A stretch of 64,000 nt of DNA from Lutibacter sp. (GCF_016342705.1 NZ_JAEINV010000001.1:372001-436000), one strand, 5' to 3'. Counted from the stretch's first letter, positions 37,003 to 47,446 are shown. Notes: generated from the letters alone by a model not told the origin. Numbers and translations are program-made.

Positions 37003-37716
37003 ATGGAAAATAATTTACCAGACCCAAATTTTAGCCAAAAGCAATTAGACATAAGTCAAACTATTTCAGTTTATTTAACAAAAGTGTATAACTGGATGGC
37101 TGTTGCGTTGTTGCTAACGGGTGCTGTTGCATATTTTACTGCTCAATCAGAAACGATGATTCAGGCAATTTTTGGAAATAGAATATTGTTTTTTGGATTA
37201 ATTATTGGAGAATTAGCCTTAGTAGGATATATTTCAGCTAGAATTAACAAACTTAGTTCATATAAAGCCACATTGCTATTTTTAAATTATACCATTTTAA
37301 ATGGTTTAACAATGGCGGTTATTTTTATGGCCTATACTTCAGCGTCTATTTCTACAACATTTATTATTACTGCAGGAACATTTGGAGCTATGAGTTTGTA
37401 TGGCTATTACACTAAAAGTGATTTAACAAAAATAGGGAGTTTGGCATTTATGGCATTAATAGGTATTATAATCGCTTCTGTTGTTAACATGTTTATGAAT
37501 AGTGAAATGATGTCATGGATTATTTCTTATTTAGGAGTGGCTATATTTATTGGACTAACTGCTTATGATACTCAAAAATTAAAAAGAATAGCTATTAATG
37601 GTTTTGAAAATGAAGAAAGCATGGAAAAAAGTGCCATTCTAGGTGCTTTAACTTTATACTTAGATTTCATAAATTTATTCCTTTTTTTATTGAGAATTTT
37701 GGGAGATAGAAAATAA
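37003..37716 (+). CDS. Bax inhibitor-1/YccA-family membrane protein
   Basis: 237 residues, seven predicted helices, with the family core YSFTAQSETM-like start region, LNGLTMAVIFMAYT (about 101-114), YGYYTKSDLTKIGS (about 133-146) and the C-terminal FIGLTAYDTQKLKRIA (about 185-200) whose Asp pair acts in pH sensing in BsYetJ. Possible roles are calcium flux or membrane quality control; the role here is not known. It has its own promoter 59 bases after nosY and is not obviously part of the nos operon. Confidence 0.9.
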   Translation: MENNLPDPNFSQKQLDISQTISVYLTKVYNWMAVALLLTGAVAYFTAQSETMIQAIFGNRILFFGLIIGELALVGYISARINKLSSYKATLLFLNYTILNGLTMAVIFMAYTSASISTTFIITAGTFGAMSLYGYYTKSDLTKIGSLAFMALIGIIIASVVNMFMNSEMMSWIISYLGVAIFIGLTAYDTQKLKRIAINGFENEESMEKSAILGALTLYLDFINLFLFLLRILGDRK

Positions 37717-37759
37717 ATCAGCTAAGAATTTTACCTGAATAAATTCATGAAATAATTAC

Positions 37760-37786
37760 TTGTTTTTATGAATATGCGTATCTTTG
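37760..37786 (+). promoter_or_regulatory. meaB promoter
   Basis: TTG (37760-37762), a 16-base spacer and TATCTTTG (37779-37786). The proximal box is perfect and the spacer is one base shorter than usual. It is 59 bases before the meaB start. Confidence 0.5.
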
Positions 37787-37845
37787 TTATTCGTCAAAAT
37801 TCATATCAAAAGCTATTTTATTTTAGCTGATAGACCCTAAAATTT

Positions 37846-38865
37846 ATGAAGAACTACAAACCAAAAGGAAGGCTCGCCGCAAAGCAATATATTGATGGTA
37901 TTTTAAAAGGTGACAGAGTATTGTTGTCTAGAGCAATTACTATTATAGAAAGCAATTTAGACAGCGATAAAGTGCTGGCGAAGGAAATCGTACAATCTAT
38001 TCTTCCATATTCAGGAAAATCTATTAGAATTGGTATTACGGGTGTTCCAGGCGTTGGTAAAAGTACTTTTATTGAAGCTTTTGGAAAATATTTAATTACC
38101 CAAGGAAAAAAAGTTGCTATTTTATCTATTGATCCAAGCAGCCAACGTTCAAAAGGAAGTATTTTAGGTGATAAAACCCGAATGGAAGATTTGGCTAATA
38201 TGCAAGAAGCTTACATTCGACCTTCAGCTTCTGGAGATACTTTAGGTGGTGTTGCCAACAAAACAGGGGAAACCATGCTTTTATGTGAAGCAAATGGTTA
38301 CGATGTTGTTTTAATTGAAACCGTTGGAGTAGGGCAAAGCGAAACTGCCGTTCACGGAATGACAGATTTCTTTTTATTGTTAATGCTTTCTGGCGCTGGT
38401 GATGAATTGCAAGGGATTAAAAAAGGCATTATGGAAATGGCCGATATGGTAGTTATAAATAAAGCCGATGGTAATAATGTTAGAATGAGTGAAATGGCGC
38501 GTTTACAATACCAAAATGCCTTACATATTTTTCCACAATCTGAGTCCGGTTGGAGTCCTGTTGTGAGTACAGCATCAGCTATAAAAAATATTGGAATTTC
38601 TAATGTTTGGGATGAAATTGAAAAATTTCAAAAATTGGTTGATGAAAATGGCTATTTCTTAAAAAATAGAAATCACCAACAAATAGATTGGATGTACAAC
38701 AATATTAATGAAGAATTAAAACGGTTGTTTTATGGGTCAAAAAATATTAAAAGTCATTTAAAAGCTTTGGAAAAAGAAATAATTGCTTCTGAAATTTCTC
38801 CTGTAAAAGCTGCTGAAATTATGATTCAAGAATTTAAAAAATCGTTCACTACAGAATCTCATTAG
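37846..38865 (+). CDS. meaB: MeaB GTPase, methylmalonyl-CoA mutase chaperone
   Basis: G3E-type GTPase that protects and reloads the B12 cofactor of methylmalonyl-CoA mutase. 339 residues with Walker A TGVPGVGKST (about 66-75), the SIDPSSQRSKGSILGDKTRM switch region (about 98-117), IETVGVGQSE (about 160-169) and the NKADG guanine motif. The mutase genes lie 1 kb away on the other strand; only the HAD gene intervenes. It has its own promoter, so it is not in the mutase operon. Confidence 0.95.
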   Translation: MKNYKPKGRLAAKQYIDGILKGDRVLLSRAITIIESNLDSDKVLAKEIVQSILPYSGKSIRIGITGVPGVGKSTFIEAFGKYLITQGKKVAILSIDPSSQRSKGSILGDKTRMEDLANMQEAYIRPSASGDTLGGVANKTGETMLLCEANGYDVVLIETVGVGQSETAVHGMTDFFLLLMLSGAGDELQGIKKGIMEMADMVVINKADGNNVRMSEMARLQYQNALHIFPQSESGWSPVVSTASAIKNIGISNVWDEIEKFQKLVDENGYFLKNRNHQQIDWMYNNINEELKRLFYGSKNIKSHLKALEKEIIASEISPVKAAEIMIQEFKKSFTTESH

Positions 38866-38891
38866 GTTCATTCCATTATAGGAAAAACAAA

Positions 38892-39704
38892 TTATTTTAT
38901 ATTTCTTGATTTTATCAATTGTTCAAGTACAATTTCAACACCAAAATTGTTATTGCTTTTGGTTTCATATGTTGAAATTCTTTTAACATTTGGATGTGCA
39001 TTTTCCATAGCATAACTATAATCGGCCAAAGCTAGCATTTTTAAATCGTTGTTATAATCACCAAAAACCATAGTTTCTTCTTTAGTAATACCTAATTTTT
39101 GTTGCAGAGAACTAATTGCGAAACCTTTATTTGCATCACTATGTGAAATATCTAACCAATGTTCGCCGGAAACTATTACTTGTAATTCATTTTCTAAGTG
39201 TTTTACTGCAGGATATATATGAGTTTCTGAACAATTAAAATGATAAGCGGCAATTTTAAAATATGTATCTTCTGTTATTTTAGTTAAGTCATTTACTATG
39301 CTATATTCAGAATAATAATTTTTAAATATTTTAATAAAATCCTCATCTTTAGTTTCTATATAAGCGGCACTTTTGCCACATAAAACAATGTAAACATTGT
39401 CTAGTTTTCGTAATATATTAATTGTTTTTGAAATGGATTTAAAAGGAATTTCACAAGAAAACAATTCTTCATCTCCGTGCTTTGCAAATGCCCCATTTTC
39501 AGCAACAATTGTTATTTCATCTCTAATTTCTTCAAATCTATCTACAATGCTATAATATTGTCGCCCGCTTGCAGCTATAAATTGTATGTTTAGCTTTTTC
39601 AATTCTTTGTAAATAGAGAAAAAACGATCACTTACTTCACTTTTTGAGTTCAGTAACGTGCCATCCATATCGGTAACTACTAATTTTACTTTTGAAAAAT
39701 CCAT
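38892..39704 (-). CDS. Cof-type HAD-IIB phosphatase
   Basis: 270-residue haloacid-dehalogenase hydrolase with motif I VVTDMDGTLLNS (about 9-20), motif II AASGRQ, motif III lysine followed by motif IV MVFGDYNNDLKML (about 211-223). The C2 cap (residues 80-190) marks the Cof family that dephosphorylates sugar phosphates, FMN or pyridoxal phosphate; the substrate is not fixed by sequence. It is single, convergent with meaB by 26 bases. Confidence 0.9.
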   Translation of the reverse strand: MDFSKVKLVVTDMDGTLLNSKSEVSDRFFSIYKELKKLNIQFIAASGRQYYSIVDRFEEIRDEITIVAENGAFAKHGDEELFSCEIPFKSISKTINILRKLDNVYIVLCGKSAAYIETKDEDFIKIFKNYYSEYSIVNDLTKITEDTYFKIAAYHFNCSETHIYPAVKHLENELQVIVSGEHWLDISHSDANKGFAISSLQQKLGITKEETMVFGDYNNDLKMLALADYSYAMENAHPNVKRISTYETKSNNNFGVEIVLEQLIKSRNIK

Positions 39705-39765
39705 AGGTTAAGTTCAGGTGCTAAGAAATTGTATTCTAAATTTTAATTTATGTAAAAATAAAAAA

Positions 39766-39886
39766 CTGCTTAAAAAGTATTTTATTCGTCATTCTGAAAT
39801 AATTTCAAAATCTCATCATTTTGATTTTGAATTATTATGTGAACCTAAACTAAGTTCAGGTTGACGATTTTTTACTTTTTAAGCAG
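39766..39886 (-). terminator. Terminator of the methylmalonyl-CoA operon, loop expanded by a repeat
   Basis: A perfect 14-bp inverted repeat (CTGCTTAAAAAGTA at 39766-39779 with 39873-39886) is followed on the minus strand by a T5 run, the form of a Rho-independent terminator, but its loop is 93 bases long and is filled almost wholly by a paired repeat element (39787-39866). It follows the mutase large-subunit stop by 21 bases. Confidence 0.65.
39787..39866. repeat. Palindromic interspersed repeat, two inverted 30-base units
   Basis: The left unit (39787-39816) begins CGTCATTCTGAA and ends TCTCAT; the right unit read on the minus strand (39866-39837) begins CGTCAACCTGAA and ends TTCACAT. They match at about 20 of 30 positions. 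Units of the form CGTCATTCTGAA..TTTCAGAATCTCAT are widespread dispersed repeats in Bacteroidota genomes, from memory. A 20-base AT-rich loop separates them. Confidence 0.7.
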
Positions 39887-39907
39887 CCTTAATTGTTTAT
39901 TTAAAAC

Positions 39908-42040
39908 TTAATCTTGTTCTAAATATAGTTCCATTATTTTAATGGCCGATTCAGAAATAACAGTACCAGGACCAAAAATGGCAGCTACTTTTCTTTCTAA
40001 TAAATAATCATAATCTTGCGCTGGAATAACTCCACCTGCAAATACCATAATATCTGGTCTTCCTAATTTTTCTAATTCACCAATTAATTGAGGAATTAAT
40101 GTTTTATGACCAGCAGCTAAACTAGATGCTCCAACAAAATGCACATCATTTTCAATTGCTTGTTTTGCAACTTCTTCAGGAGTTTGGAATAATGATCCCA
40201 TATCTACATCAAAACCTAAATCAGCAAAACTAGAAGCTACTACTTTAGCACCTCTATCGTGCCCATCTTGACCCATTTTTGCAATCATTACTCTTGGTCT
40301 TCTACCTTCAATTTCAGCAAATTTATCTGCTAATTTTTGAGCTCTTGCAAAAGTATCATCGTTATTTACTTCTTTTCCGTACACACCACTTATTAATTTA
40401 GTATCAGCTTTATGTCTTCCAAAATGAACTTCTAAAGCATCAGATATTTCACCTAAAGTAGCAAAATTTTCAGCAGCTTCAACAGCTAAAGCTAATAAAT
40501 TTCCTGTACCAGTTTCAGCACATTTAGATAATGCAGCAATAGTTGCATCTACAACAGCTTGATCTCTATTTGCTCTTAATTTTTTCAAACGTTCAATTTG
40601 AGAATCTCTAACAACAGTATTATCAACTTCTAAAATTTCTATATTAGATTTTTCAGTTGTTTTAAACTTGTTAACACCTACTAAAATATCTTGACAAGAA
40701 TCTAAACGAGCTTGTTTACGAGCAGAAGCTTCTTCAATACGTAATTTTGGAACTCCAGTTTCAATAGCTTTTGCCATTCCACCTAATTCTTCAACTTCTT
40801 CAATTAATTTCCAAGCTTTTTTAGCAATTTCTTGTGTTAAATATTCAACATAATAAGAACCAGCCCAAGGATCAACAGATTTGGTCATTTGGGTTTCATC
40901 TTGAATAAATATTTGTGTATTACGAGCAATACGAGCAGAGAAATCTGTTGGTAAAGCAATTGCTTCATCTAAAGCATTTGTGTGTAAAGATTGTGTTCCT
41001 CCTAAAGTAGCAGCCATTGCTTCAATACAAGTACGAGCTACGTTGTTAAAAGGATCTTGTTCACTTAAACTCCATCCTGATGTTTGACTATGCGTACGCA
41101 AAGCCATAGATTTTGGATTTGTTGGATTGAAAGATTTTATAATTTTTGCCCAAAGCATACGTGCAGCACGCATTTTTGCAATTTCCATAAAGTGATTCAT
41201 TCCTACCGCCCAGAAGAAAGATAAACGAGGTGCGAATTCATCAATTTTTAAACCAGAAGCTAATCCAGTTCTAATGTATTCCATACCATCGGCTAGAGTG
41301 TAAGCCAACTCAATATCTGCAGTTGCACCCGCTTCTTGCATATGGTAACCACTAATTGAAATAGAGTTAAACTTAGGCATATTTTTAGTGGTGTAATCAA
41401 AAATATCACCAATAATTTTCATGGAAGGTAATGGTGGATAAATATAGGTGTTACGCACCATAAATTCTTTTAAAATATCATTCTGAATAGTTCCGGAAAG
41501 TTTATCTAAAGAAACACCTTGTTTTCTTGCAGCAGCAATATAAAAAGCCATAATAGGTAGTACAGCACCATTCATTGTCATAGAAACAGACATTTTATCT
41601 AATGGAATTTGATCAAACAAAATTTCCATATCTAAAATAGAATCTATGGCAACACCAGCTTTACCAACATCACCAGTTACTCGTGGATGATCAGAATCGT
41701 ATCCACGGTGTGTAGCTAAATCAAAAGCAACAGATAATCCTTTTTGACCAGCAGCAAGGTTTCTTCTGTAAAATGCATTTGATTCTTCAGCAGTTGAAAA
41801 ACCTGCATATTGTCTAATTGTCCAAGGACGCATAGCGTACATTGCACTATAAGGGCCTCTTAAAAAAGGCGGAACACCAGCTGCATAACCTAAATGTTCT
41901 GCTTCTGAAATATCTTCTTTTGTAAAATGTTTTTTTACGGATATTCCTTCAGGAGTATTCCAAACGTCTTGATTCTCTGAAGTTGCAGCAGTTTGTTTAA
42001 CGGCTGAATTTATTTTTATATCTGAAAAATCTGGTTTCAT
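39908..42040 (-). CDS. mutB: Methylmalonyl-CoA mutase large (B12-binding) subunit
   Basis: Adenosylcobalamin enzyme that interconverts succinyl-CoA and (R)-methylmalonyl-CoA. 710 residues: N-terminal TIM barrel with [20 protein letters not shown] (about 71-90, CoA tunnel) and [15 protein letters not shown]-type active-site segment ([20 protein letters not shown], about 358-377), then the cobalamin domain with DGHDRG (about residue 594) and [12 protein letters not shown]. It lies 5 bases after the small-subunit gene and ends the operon. Confidence 0.97.
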   Translation of the reverse strand: MKPDFSDIKINSAVKQTAATSENQDVWNTPEGISVKKHFTKEDISEAEHLGYAAGVPPFLRGPYSAMYAMRPWTIRQYAGFSTAEESNAFYRRNLAAGQKGLSVAFDLATHRGYDSDHPRVTGDVGKAGVAIDSILDMEILFDQIPLDKMSVSMTMNGAVLPIMAFYIAAARKQGVSLDKLSGTIQNDILKEFMVRNTYIYPPLPSMKIIGDIFDYTTKNMPKFNSISISGYHMQEAGATADIELAYTLADGMEYIRTGLASGLKIDEFAPRLSFFWAVGMNHFMEIAKMRAARMLWAKIIKSFNPTNPKSMALRTHSQTSGWSLSEQDPFNNVARTCIEAMAATLGGTQSLHTNALDEAIALPTDFSARIARNTQIFIQDETQMTKSVDPWAGSYYVEYLTQEIAKKAWKLIEEVEELGGMAKAIETGVPKLRIEEASARKQARLDSCQDILVGVNKFKTTEKSNIEILEVDNTVVRDSQIERLKKLRANRDQAVVDATIAALSKCAETGTGNLLALAVEAAENFATLGEISDALEVHFGRHKADTKLISGVYGKEVNNDDTFARAQKLADKFAEIEGRRPRVMIAKMGQDGHDRGAKVVASSFADLGFDVDMGSLFQTPEEVAKQAIENDVHFVGASSLAAGHKTLIPQLIGELEKLGRPDIMVFAGGVIPAQDYDYLLERKVAAIFGPGTVISESAIKIMELYLEQD

Positions 42041-42045
42041 ACTTC

Positions 42046-43836
42046 TTAAGATTTAATTGTTTTTTGAACTTTACTTTGAATGCTTGAAATTGTTGTAATA
42101 ACATCAGATCTCAAGTTTACGCATCCATCTAATCCAGCTGCAGTTAATTCATCCATATTAGTTGGAGCTCCTGCAATTAATAAAACTTTTGTGCTATTTA
42201 AAGCTCTAAATGTTTTTACAAATGCAAGTGCAGTTTCATTGTAATCTTCATCAGAACTACACATTACAACTACATTAGAATCTGATTTCGCGCTTAATTC
42301 AGCAGCTTTTTCAGCGCTTTCAAAGCTTTTTTCTTGTAATACATTGTATCCACTAACTCCAATAAAATCGTAAGCAAAAGCAGCTCTTGCTTTACGCATA
42401 GTTAAGTTTCCATAACTAGATAATTCTACTATTGGACGTTTTTTTGTTGCGGTAACAAACTCTTCAGTAGTTTTTCTAATAGCTTCAATTTCTAAAGAAG
42501 CTCTTCTAGGTGTTAATACTTTTGGGTTTGCAATTTCTCCTGCTGAAAGTATGCTAGAATCTAGCTTTTCCATGAGGTTAGGGTATTTGTTAATACCAAC
42601 CATTGGAGTTCTACGTTGACTTATTAATTTTAATTTTTGTAAACGAATTTCAGCAATTTGTTGTTGAATTGTTTCGTTTTGAAAGGCGGTATAAAAACCT
42701 CCTTCAGCTTCAATAGCTTTAAAAAGTTCTAATGCTTTTTCAGCTATTTTTACGGAAACTTCTTCTATATAATAAGATCCATCAACTGGATTTGAAACTT
42801 TACCAAAGTAAGATTCTTCTCTTAAAATAGTTGTGATGTTTCCTGCAATTCTGCTTGAAAAATCTGATGGGTTTTTAAATTCTTTATCGTAAGCATCAAT
42901 TAAAACACCATCTACATTTCCTAATATTGCAGACATTGCTTCTGTTGTACAACGTAATAAATTAGTTTCAGCATCAGTTACTGATTTGCTCCAAATTGAA
43001 GTTTTAGCAGTAATTGTGTTTGAAAAATCTACAACACCATATTTAGCAGCTACTTCAGTTAATAAGTTATTGAAAGCTCTAAATTTACCAATTTCAACAA
43101 AATATTCTAAACCTATTGCTAGTTGAACGTTTAAATTGTTGAAAATATCTTGAGCTGTAATACCTTTTTCTGTTAATTTTTCAACTAAAAAAACCAAAGA
43201 ATTTAACGTGTATGCAACTTCTTGAACTTGGTTTGCACCTGAATCTAAATATTCAGTTCCGGAAATTGTGATGGCTTTAAAATTAGAGAAATTGGCAGTT
43301 AATTTTACTAATTCTGCAGTAATTTCAACTTGGCTAGCATCAAATGAACCTGTAGTTACATAGTTAGAAATGATACCTGTATTTATAAAACCTCTTAAGT
43401 TTTTACCTTTTGCAAAAGCAACTAAATCTGTTGTAAAAGCAACTGCATTAGATGTTAATTTAAAAGAAACAGTTATTTCATTTAAATCTAATCCGTTTAA
43501 AAGGGTAGCGGCAGATACATTTTCTTTTAATTCAAAAATGATTCCGTTTATACCTTCTTCAATAGCTTTTGCAGCTAATTTATTTCCATTTTCAGCTGTT
43601 GTAACAACAATGCTTCTGTAATTTACTAATGATTGAGAATTTTCACCAGTATTTTTAAGACAGTTAATGGTGTCTTCTGCGGTGTAAAAAGGTTCAATAT
43701 TAATTTGACTCAAGTTTTTCCAAACTAAGGTTTTGTTGTAATCTGCACCTTTTAAATCTGCGGTTACTCTTTCCATCCAATCTTGTTTTGAAACAGGACT
43801 GAATTCTGAAAAAAGTGATTTGTTTTTATCGTTCAT
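42046..43836 (-). CDS. mutA: Methylmalonyl-CoA mutase small subunit
   Basis: Non-catalytic partner of the large subunit. 596 residues with the same barrel and Rossmann domains ([27 protein letters not shown], about 300-326) but no DxHxxG cobalamin motif in the C-terminal domain, as expected for this subunit. It begins 70 bases after the CoA-transferase gene, with a hairpin in between, and is translated closely with the large subunit. Confidence 0.95.
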   Translation of the reverse strand: MNDKNKSLFSEFSPVSKQDWMERVTADLKGADYNKTLVWKNLSQINIEPFYTAEDTINCLKNTGENSQSLVNYRSIVVTTAENGNKLAAKAIEEGINGIIFELKENVSAATLLNGLDLNEITVSFKLTSNAVAFTTDLVAFAKGKNLRGFINTGIISNYVTTGSFDASQVEITAELVKLTANFSNFKAITISGTEYLDSGANQVQEVAYTLNSLVFLVEKLTEKGITAQDIFNNLNVQLAIGLEYFVEIGKFRAFNNLLTEVAAKYGVVDFSNTITAKTSIWSKSVTDAETNLLRCTTEAMSAILGNVDGVLIDAYDKEFKNPSDFSSRIAGNITTILREESYFGKVSNPVDGSYYIEEVSVKIAEKALELFKAIEAEGGFYTAFQNETIQQQIAEIRLQKLKLISQRRTPMVGINKYPNLMEKLDSSILSAGEIANPKVLTPRRASLEIEAIRKTTEEFVTATKKRPIVELSSYGNLTMRKARAAFAYDFIGVSGYNVLQEKSFESAEKAAELSAKSDSNVVVMCSSDEDYNETALAFVKTFRALNSTKVLLIAGAPTNMDELTAAGLDGCVNLRSDVITTISSIQSKVQKTIKS

Positions 43837-43863
43837 AATATTTTATATTAATTGAGATATAAT

Positions 43864-43898
43864 AAATTGCTAATCTTTTTTAAAAAGATCAGCAATTT
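43864..43898 (-). terminator. Hairpin between CoA-transferase and mutase genes
   Basis: Seventeen-position inverted repeat with one mismatch and a 1-base centre (AAATTGCTaATCTTTTT with its complement). The T-run on the minus strand is weak. It lies 9 bases after the CoA-transferase stop, inside the apparent operon, so it may cause partial termination. Confidence 0.5.
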
Positions 43899-43906
43899 AA
43901 ATAAAA

Positions 43907-45196
43907 TTATTTAACCATTAAGCTGCTTCCAAATCTTTCGAAAATTGCTTTATCAAGGTCTTCTTGATGGTTTGGATGTGCAATATTTCTTAATGATTGT
44001 GCACGTTGTTTTAAGTTTTTACCAAATAATTCTGCAACACCATATTCTGTAGCCACAAATCTTGCATGTGCACGAGTTGTTACCACACCAGCACCTTGTT
44101 TTAACATAGGTACAATTTTGGAAACTCCTTTTTGAGTTGCAGAGGTAATAGCAATAATTGGTTTTCCTCCAACAGATAATGCTGCTCCACGCATAAAGTC
44201 CATTTGACCTCCAACACCTGAGAACATTCTTGGTCCGATAGAATCTGCACAAACCTGACCAGTAAGGTCAATTTCGATAGCTGAATTAATTGCTGTTACT
44301 TTAGGGTTTTGACGAATAACTGCTGTGTCGTTTACATACGCAATATCTCTCATCTCTATTTCAGGATTGTTATCCATGAAATCGTATAATCTTCTTGTTC
44401 CCATTGCAAATCCCGATACAATTTTGTAAGGATTTGTTTTCTTTTGTGAGCCGTTTACTACACCTTTTTCAACTAAATCTACTAAGCCTTCAGAAAACAT
44501 TTCAGTATGTATTCCTAAATTTTTATGGTTTGTTAAAAAAGTTAGTACAGCATTTGGAATACCTCCAATTCCCATTTGCAATGTTGCTCCATCTTCAATA
44601 ATGGCAGCAATGTTTTTACCAATTGCTTTTTCTTCTTCTGAAGGAGTTACAAATTTCATTTCATGAATTTCTTCAACAACTTCAACACATGCGGTGAAAT
44701 TTCTAAAATGAACTTGTGCATCACCAAAAGTACGTGGCATACGTGGGTTTATTTGTGCAATAACAGTTTTACCTTGTTCAACACCTGCAAGTACAATATC
44801 AACAGAAACACCTAATGAACAAAATCCGTGTTCATCTGGAGGTGAAACGTTTACCAATACCACATCTAAAGGCATATGCCCTAGACGGAATAAACTTGGA
44901 ATATCACTTAAGAAAATTGGAATATAATCTACAGTTTCTCCAACCATTTTTCTAACATTTCCTCCAATAAAAAATGCACTAGTATGGAAACTTTCTCTTA
45001 ATTCAGGTGCTACATAACCACATTCACCTTCAGTGTGTAAATGACAAATTTCTACTCCTTTTAATTCAGGACCACGTGCAACCATGGCTTTAATTAAAGT
45101 TTGAGGAGTGGCAGAACCACCTTGAATCAAAACACGATCTCCTGATTTAATCAATTTTACAGCGTCTTGGGCTGTCATCATATTCGGTATTTTCAT
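43907..45196 (-). CDS. Acetyl-CoA hydrolase/CoA-transferase family protein
   Basis: 429-residue class I CoA-transferase of the 4-hydroxybutyrate/butyryl-CoA:acetate type. The catalytic Glu is in INSAIEIDLTGQV (about residues 248-260), followed by GVGGQMDFMRGA and ISATQKGVSKIVP-like loop. In an operon with methylmalonyl-CoA enzymes the likely job is propionyl-CoA:acetate or propionyl-CoA:succinate CoA transfer, closing the propionate cycle without ATP loss; this is inferred from context, since the fold alone does not give the substrate. 30 bases after the Na+-pump beta gene. Confidence 0.88.
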   Translation of the reverse strand: MKIPNMMTAQDAVKLIKSGDRVLIQGGSATPQTLIKAMVARGPELKGVEICHLHTEGECGYVAPELRESFHTSAFFIGGNVRKMVGETVDYIPIFLSDIPSLFRLGHMPLDVVLVNVSPPDEHGFCSLGVSVDIVLAGVEQGKTVIAQINPRMPRTFGDAQVHFRNFTACVEVVEEIHEMKFVTPSEEEKAIGKNIAAIIEDGATLQMGIGGIPNAVLTFLTNHKNLGIHTEMFSEGLVDLVEKGVVNGSQKKTNPYKIVSGFAMGTRRLYDFMDNNPEIEMRDIAYVNDTAVIRQNPKVTAINSAIEIDLTGQVCADSIGPRMFSGVGGQMDFMRGAALSVGGKPIIAITSATQKGVSKIVPMLKQGAGVVTTRAHARFVATEYGVAELFGKNLKQRAQSLRNIAHPNHQEDLDKAIFERFGSSLMVK

Positions 45197-45226
45197 TTTT
45201 TTAATTTTAATTCTATTTTTTAATAT

Positions 45227-46552
45227 TTATCCTAAGAAACTTAAAATGATACCAGCGGCAATTGCAGAGCCAATAACTCCTGCAACATTTGGTGCCATAG
45301 CATGCATTAGTAAGTAATTGTTTTTATCGGCTTTTAATCCTTCAGCATGTACAACTCTTGCACTATCTGGTACTGCGGAAACACCAGCGGCACCAATTAA
45401 CGGGTTTATTTTTTCATCACTTTTTAAGAACAAGTTCATAAATTTGGCAAATAGTAAACCTCCCATAGTTGCAATAACAAATGAAATTGCACCTAATCCA
45501 AAAATTAACATAGAATCTTTTGTAATAAAGATATCTGCTTGTGTTGAAGCACCAACGGTAACTCCTAAAAGAATGGTTACAATATCTATTAATTTGGTAC
45601 GTGCTGTATCAGCTAATCTTTCAGTTCTTCCAGATTCTTTTAATAAGTTACCAAAAAATAACATTCCTAATAAAGGCAATGCACTTGGTGAAATAAAAGT
45701 AGTTAACAATAAAGCAACAATAGGGAAAATCATTTTTTCCTTTTGAGAAACCGCTCTAGGTGGTTTCATTCTAATTAATCGCTCTTTTTTTGATGTTAGT
45801 AACTTCATAATTGGAGGCTGAATTACCGGTACTAATGCCATATATGAATATGCAGCAATGGCAATTGGTCCAATTAAGTTTTTTACTGTAGTGCCATCAG
45901 GTAAAATATTAATACCATTTGCCAATTTTGATGAAAGGAAAATTGCTGTTGGTCCATCTGCACCACCAATAATACCAATTGCACCAGCTTCAGGAAGATT
46001 AAATCCTAAATATAAAGCACCTAAAAATGTTGCAAATACACCAATTTGTGCTGCAGCACCTAATAACATTAATTTTGGATTTGCAATTAACGATGAGAAA
46101 TCTGTCATTGCTCCAATTCCTAAGAAAATTAATGGAGGGTAAATTCCTTTTACAACACCAAAATATAGGTAATTTAAAACTGATCCTGTTTCATAAATAC
46201 CAGTTTGATTGCCAGCTACAAATGGAATATTACCAAGAATAACACCTGTTCCAATTGGAATTAATAAAAGGGGTTCATAATCAAATTTAATTCCAAGGTA
46301 AATAAATACAATTCCAATTAAAATCATAATTAAATTACCACCTGCAGCATTTGCAAATCCTGTATATGAATAAAATTGTTTAATTCCATCAAACGCTTCT
46401 TGTATAAAACTTTCTGAAGAACTTTCTTCAACTTGTTCTACAGTAGAAACAGGTAATGTGCTTTGTGCATTTGAATTAGTATTTATCCCAAGTGCTGGTC
46501 TAATAAATACCAATAAGGATAATACAGAAAATATTATAAATAGTTTTTTCAT
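45227..46552 (-). CDS. Na+-pumping decarboxylase beta subunit
   Basis: Membrane channel subunit of methylmalonyl-CoA (or oxaloacetate) decarboxylase that exports Na+ on decarboxylation of carboxybiotin. 441 residues with about 10 helices and the conserved Asp motif IGIIGGADGPTAIFLSSKLA (about 191-210). The first 65 residues are an extra segment: a signal-like helix (MKKLFIIFSVLSLLVF) and a Ser/Gln/Glu-rich stretch, not part of the usual subunit. Assigned to the methylmalonyl-CoA branch because of neighbours. Confidence 0.94.
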   Translation of the reverse strand: MKKLFIIFSVLSLLVFIRPALGINTNSNAQSTLPVSTVEQVEESSSESFIQEAFDGIKQFYSYTGFANAAGGNLIMILIGIVFIYLGIKFDYEPLLLIPIGTGVILGNIPFVAGNQTGIYETGSVLNYLYFGVVKGIYPPLIFLGIGAMTDFSSLIANPKLMLLGAAAQIGVFATFLGALYLGFNLPEAGAIGIIGGADGPTAIFLSSKLANGINILPDGTTVKNLIGPIAIAAYSYMALVPVIQPPIMKLLTSKKERLIRMKPPRAVSQKEKMIFPIVALLLTTFISPSALPLLGMLFFGNLLKESGRTERLADTARTKLIDIVTILLGVTVGASTQADIFITKDSMLIFGLGAISFVIATMGGLLFAKFMNLFLKSDEKINPLIGAAGVSAVPDSARVVHAEGLKADKNNYLLMHAMAPNVAGVIGSAIAAGIILSFLG

Positions 46553-46607
46553 GTTTTTTCTTTTTATGTGTTATAGCTTATTAATTACGCTATAACTCTT
46601 AAAGTTC

Positions 46608-47027
46608 CTATGCTAGTTCAATCATTACTTCATTTTGTAAAACTTGTTGACCAATTTTTACTTGAATAGCTGTAACTTTTCCTGCTTTTTCTGAAGCTAT
46701 ATTGTTTTCCATTTTCATGGCCTCTAAAACTAGAAGTCTATCGCCAATTTTAACTTCATCACCAATATTAACATCAATGGATAATACCGTACCCGGAATT
46801 GGAGCCACAATTTTTGTGTTTGATGAGCTTGGATTAACTTTTAGTAATTCTGCAGGTCTTTTTGATGCAGATCTAACTAAAGTAGGAGTTTTGGAAACCT
46901 TAACTTCTTCTTTTAGTTTAACAGAATATGCAGTTCCGTTTACTTCCAGATCAATAATATTATCTTCGTGAGAAACAATTTTAACATTGTAATTGTTATC
47001 GTATATTCTAAATTTGAAATTTTTCAT
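46608..47027 (-). CDS. Biotin carrier subunit of the Na+-pumping decarboxylase
   Basis: 139 residues. The C-terminal 70 form a biotinyl domain with the biotin lysine in VLEAMKMENNIA (Lys about 108); the N-terminal half is a small domain linked by a Ser/Pro/Asn-rich hinge (KRPAELLKVNPSSSNTKI). It carries the carboxyl group from the carboxyltransferase to the beta subunit. 55 bases before the beta gene. Confidence 0.93.
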   Translation of the reverse strand: MKNFKFRIYDNNYNVKIVSHEDNIIDLEVNGTAYSVKLKEEVKVSKTPTLVRSASKRPAELLKVNPSSSNTKIVAPIPGTVLSIDVNIGDEVKIGDRLLVLEAMKMENNIASEKAGKVTAIQVKIGQQVLQNEVMIELA

Positions 47028-47083
47028 TTTTTATTTTTGTTTATAGTTAAAGGTTTTATCCTTACATGCTAATAATCATTAAT

Positions 47084-47446
47084 TTATCTAAGGTTATTAT
47101 GCGTTCCGTATATTTTTGAACTCCAAGGCGAATATAATTTTCTAGCTTGCTTTATTGTAAGTACAGCATTTTCTTCATCGTGTTGTTCTTTTAAATACAA
47201 ATGTATTGCTGTTGATATTGCAGCCGCTATTTCACCTGTAAATTGTTCATTAACATTGGGTGAAATATCTTTAATCTTTTTATCTCTCCCTTTGGTAATA
47301 ATTTTATAGATGTATAGCAATACTGGTAATCCAAATTTAAAAAAAGCGGTTAGCAATAATAAGGCACCAAATACAATTAATAAACCAGTAATTAAGATTA
47401 CGTAACCTTCACTTATTTGGTCGATGTATAATTTCATGTATAACAT
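47084..47446 (-). CDS. OadG-type gamma subunit of the Na+-pumping decarboxylase
   Basis: 120 residues with one N-terminal membrane helix (GYVILITGLLIVFGALLLLTAFF, about 14-36) and a soluble charged C-terminal part ending ARKLYSPWSSKIYG, which matches the gamma subunits of Bacteroidota pumps. It anchors the complex and, in relatives, binds zinc. Its ATG overlaps the carboxyltransferase stop (TAATG). Confidence 0.85.
   Translation of the reverse strand: MLYMKLYIDQISEGYVILITGLLIVFGALLLLTAFFKFGLPVLLYIYKIITKGRDKKIKDISPNVNEQFTGEIAAAISTAIHLYLKEQHDEENAVLTIKQARKLYSPWSSKIYGTHNNLR

Noticed and set aside
43837-43906. Cobalamin riboswitch before the mutase genes
   Set aside because: The gap is 70 bases and holds only a simple hairpin; no B12-box pattern seen here or before mce.
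44019-44252. Cys-rich 77-residue open frame resembling a small metal-binding peptide
   Set aside because: It is another reading frame of the CoA-transferase gene; composition comes from codon shadow.
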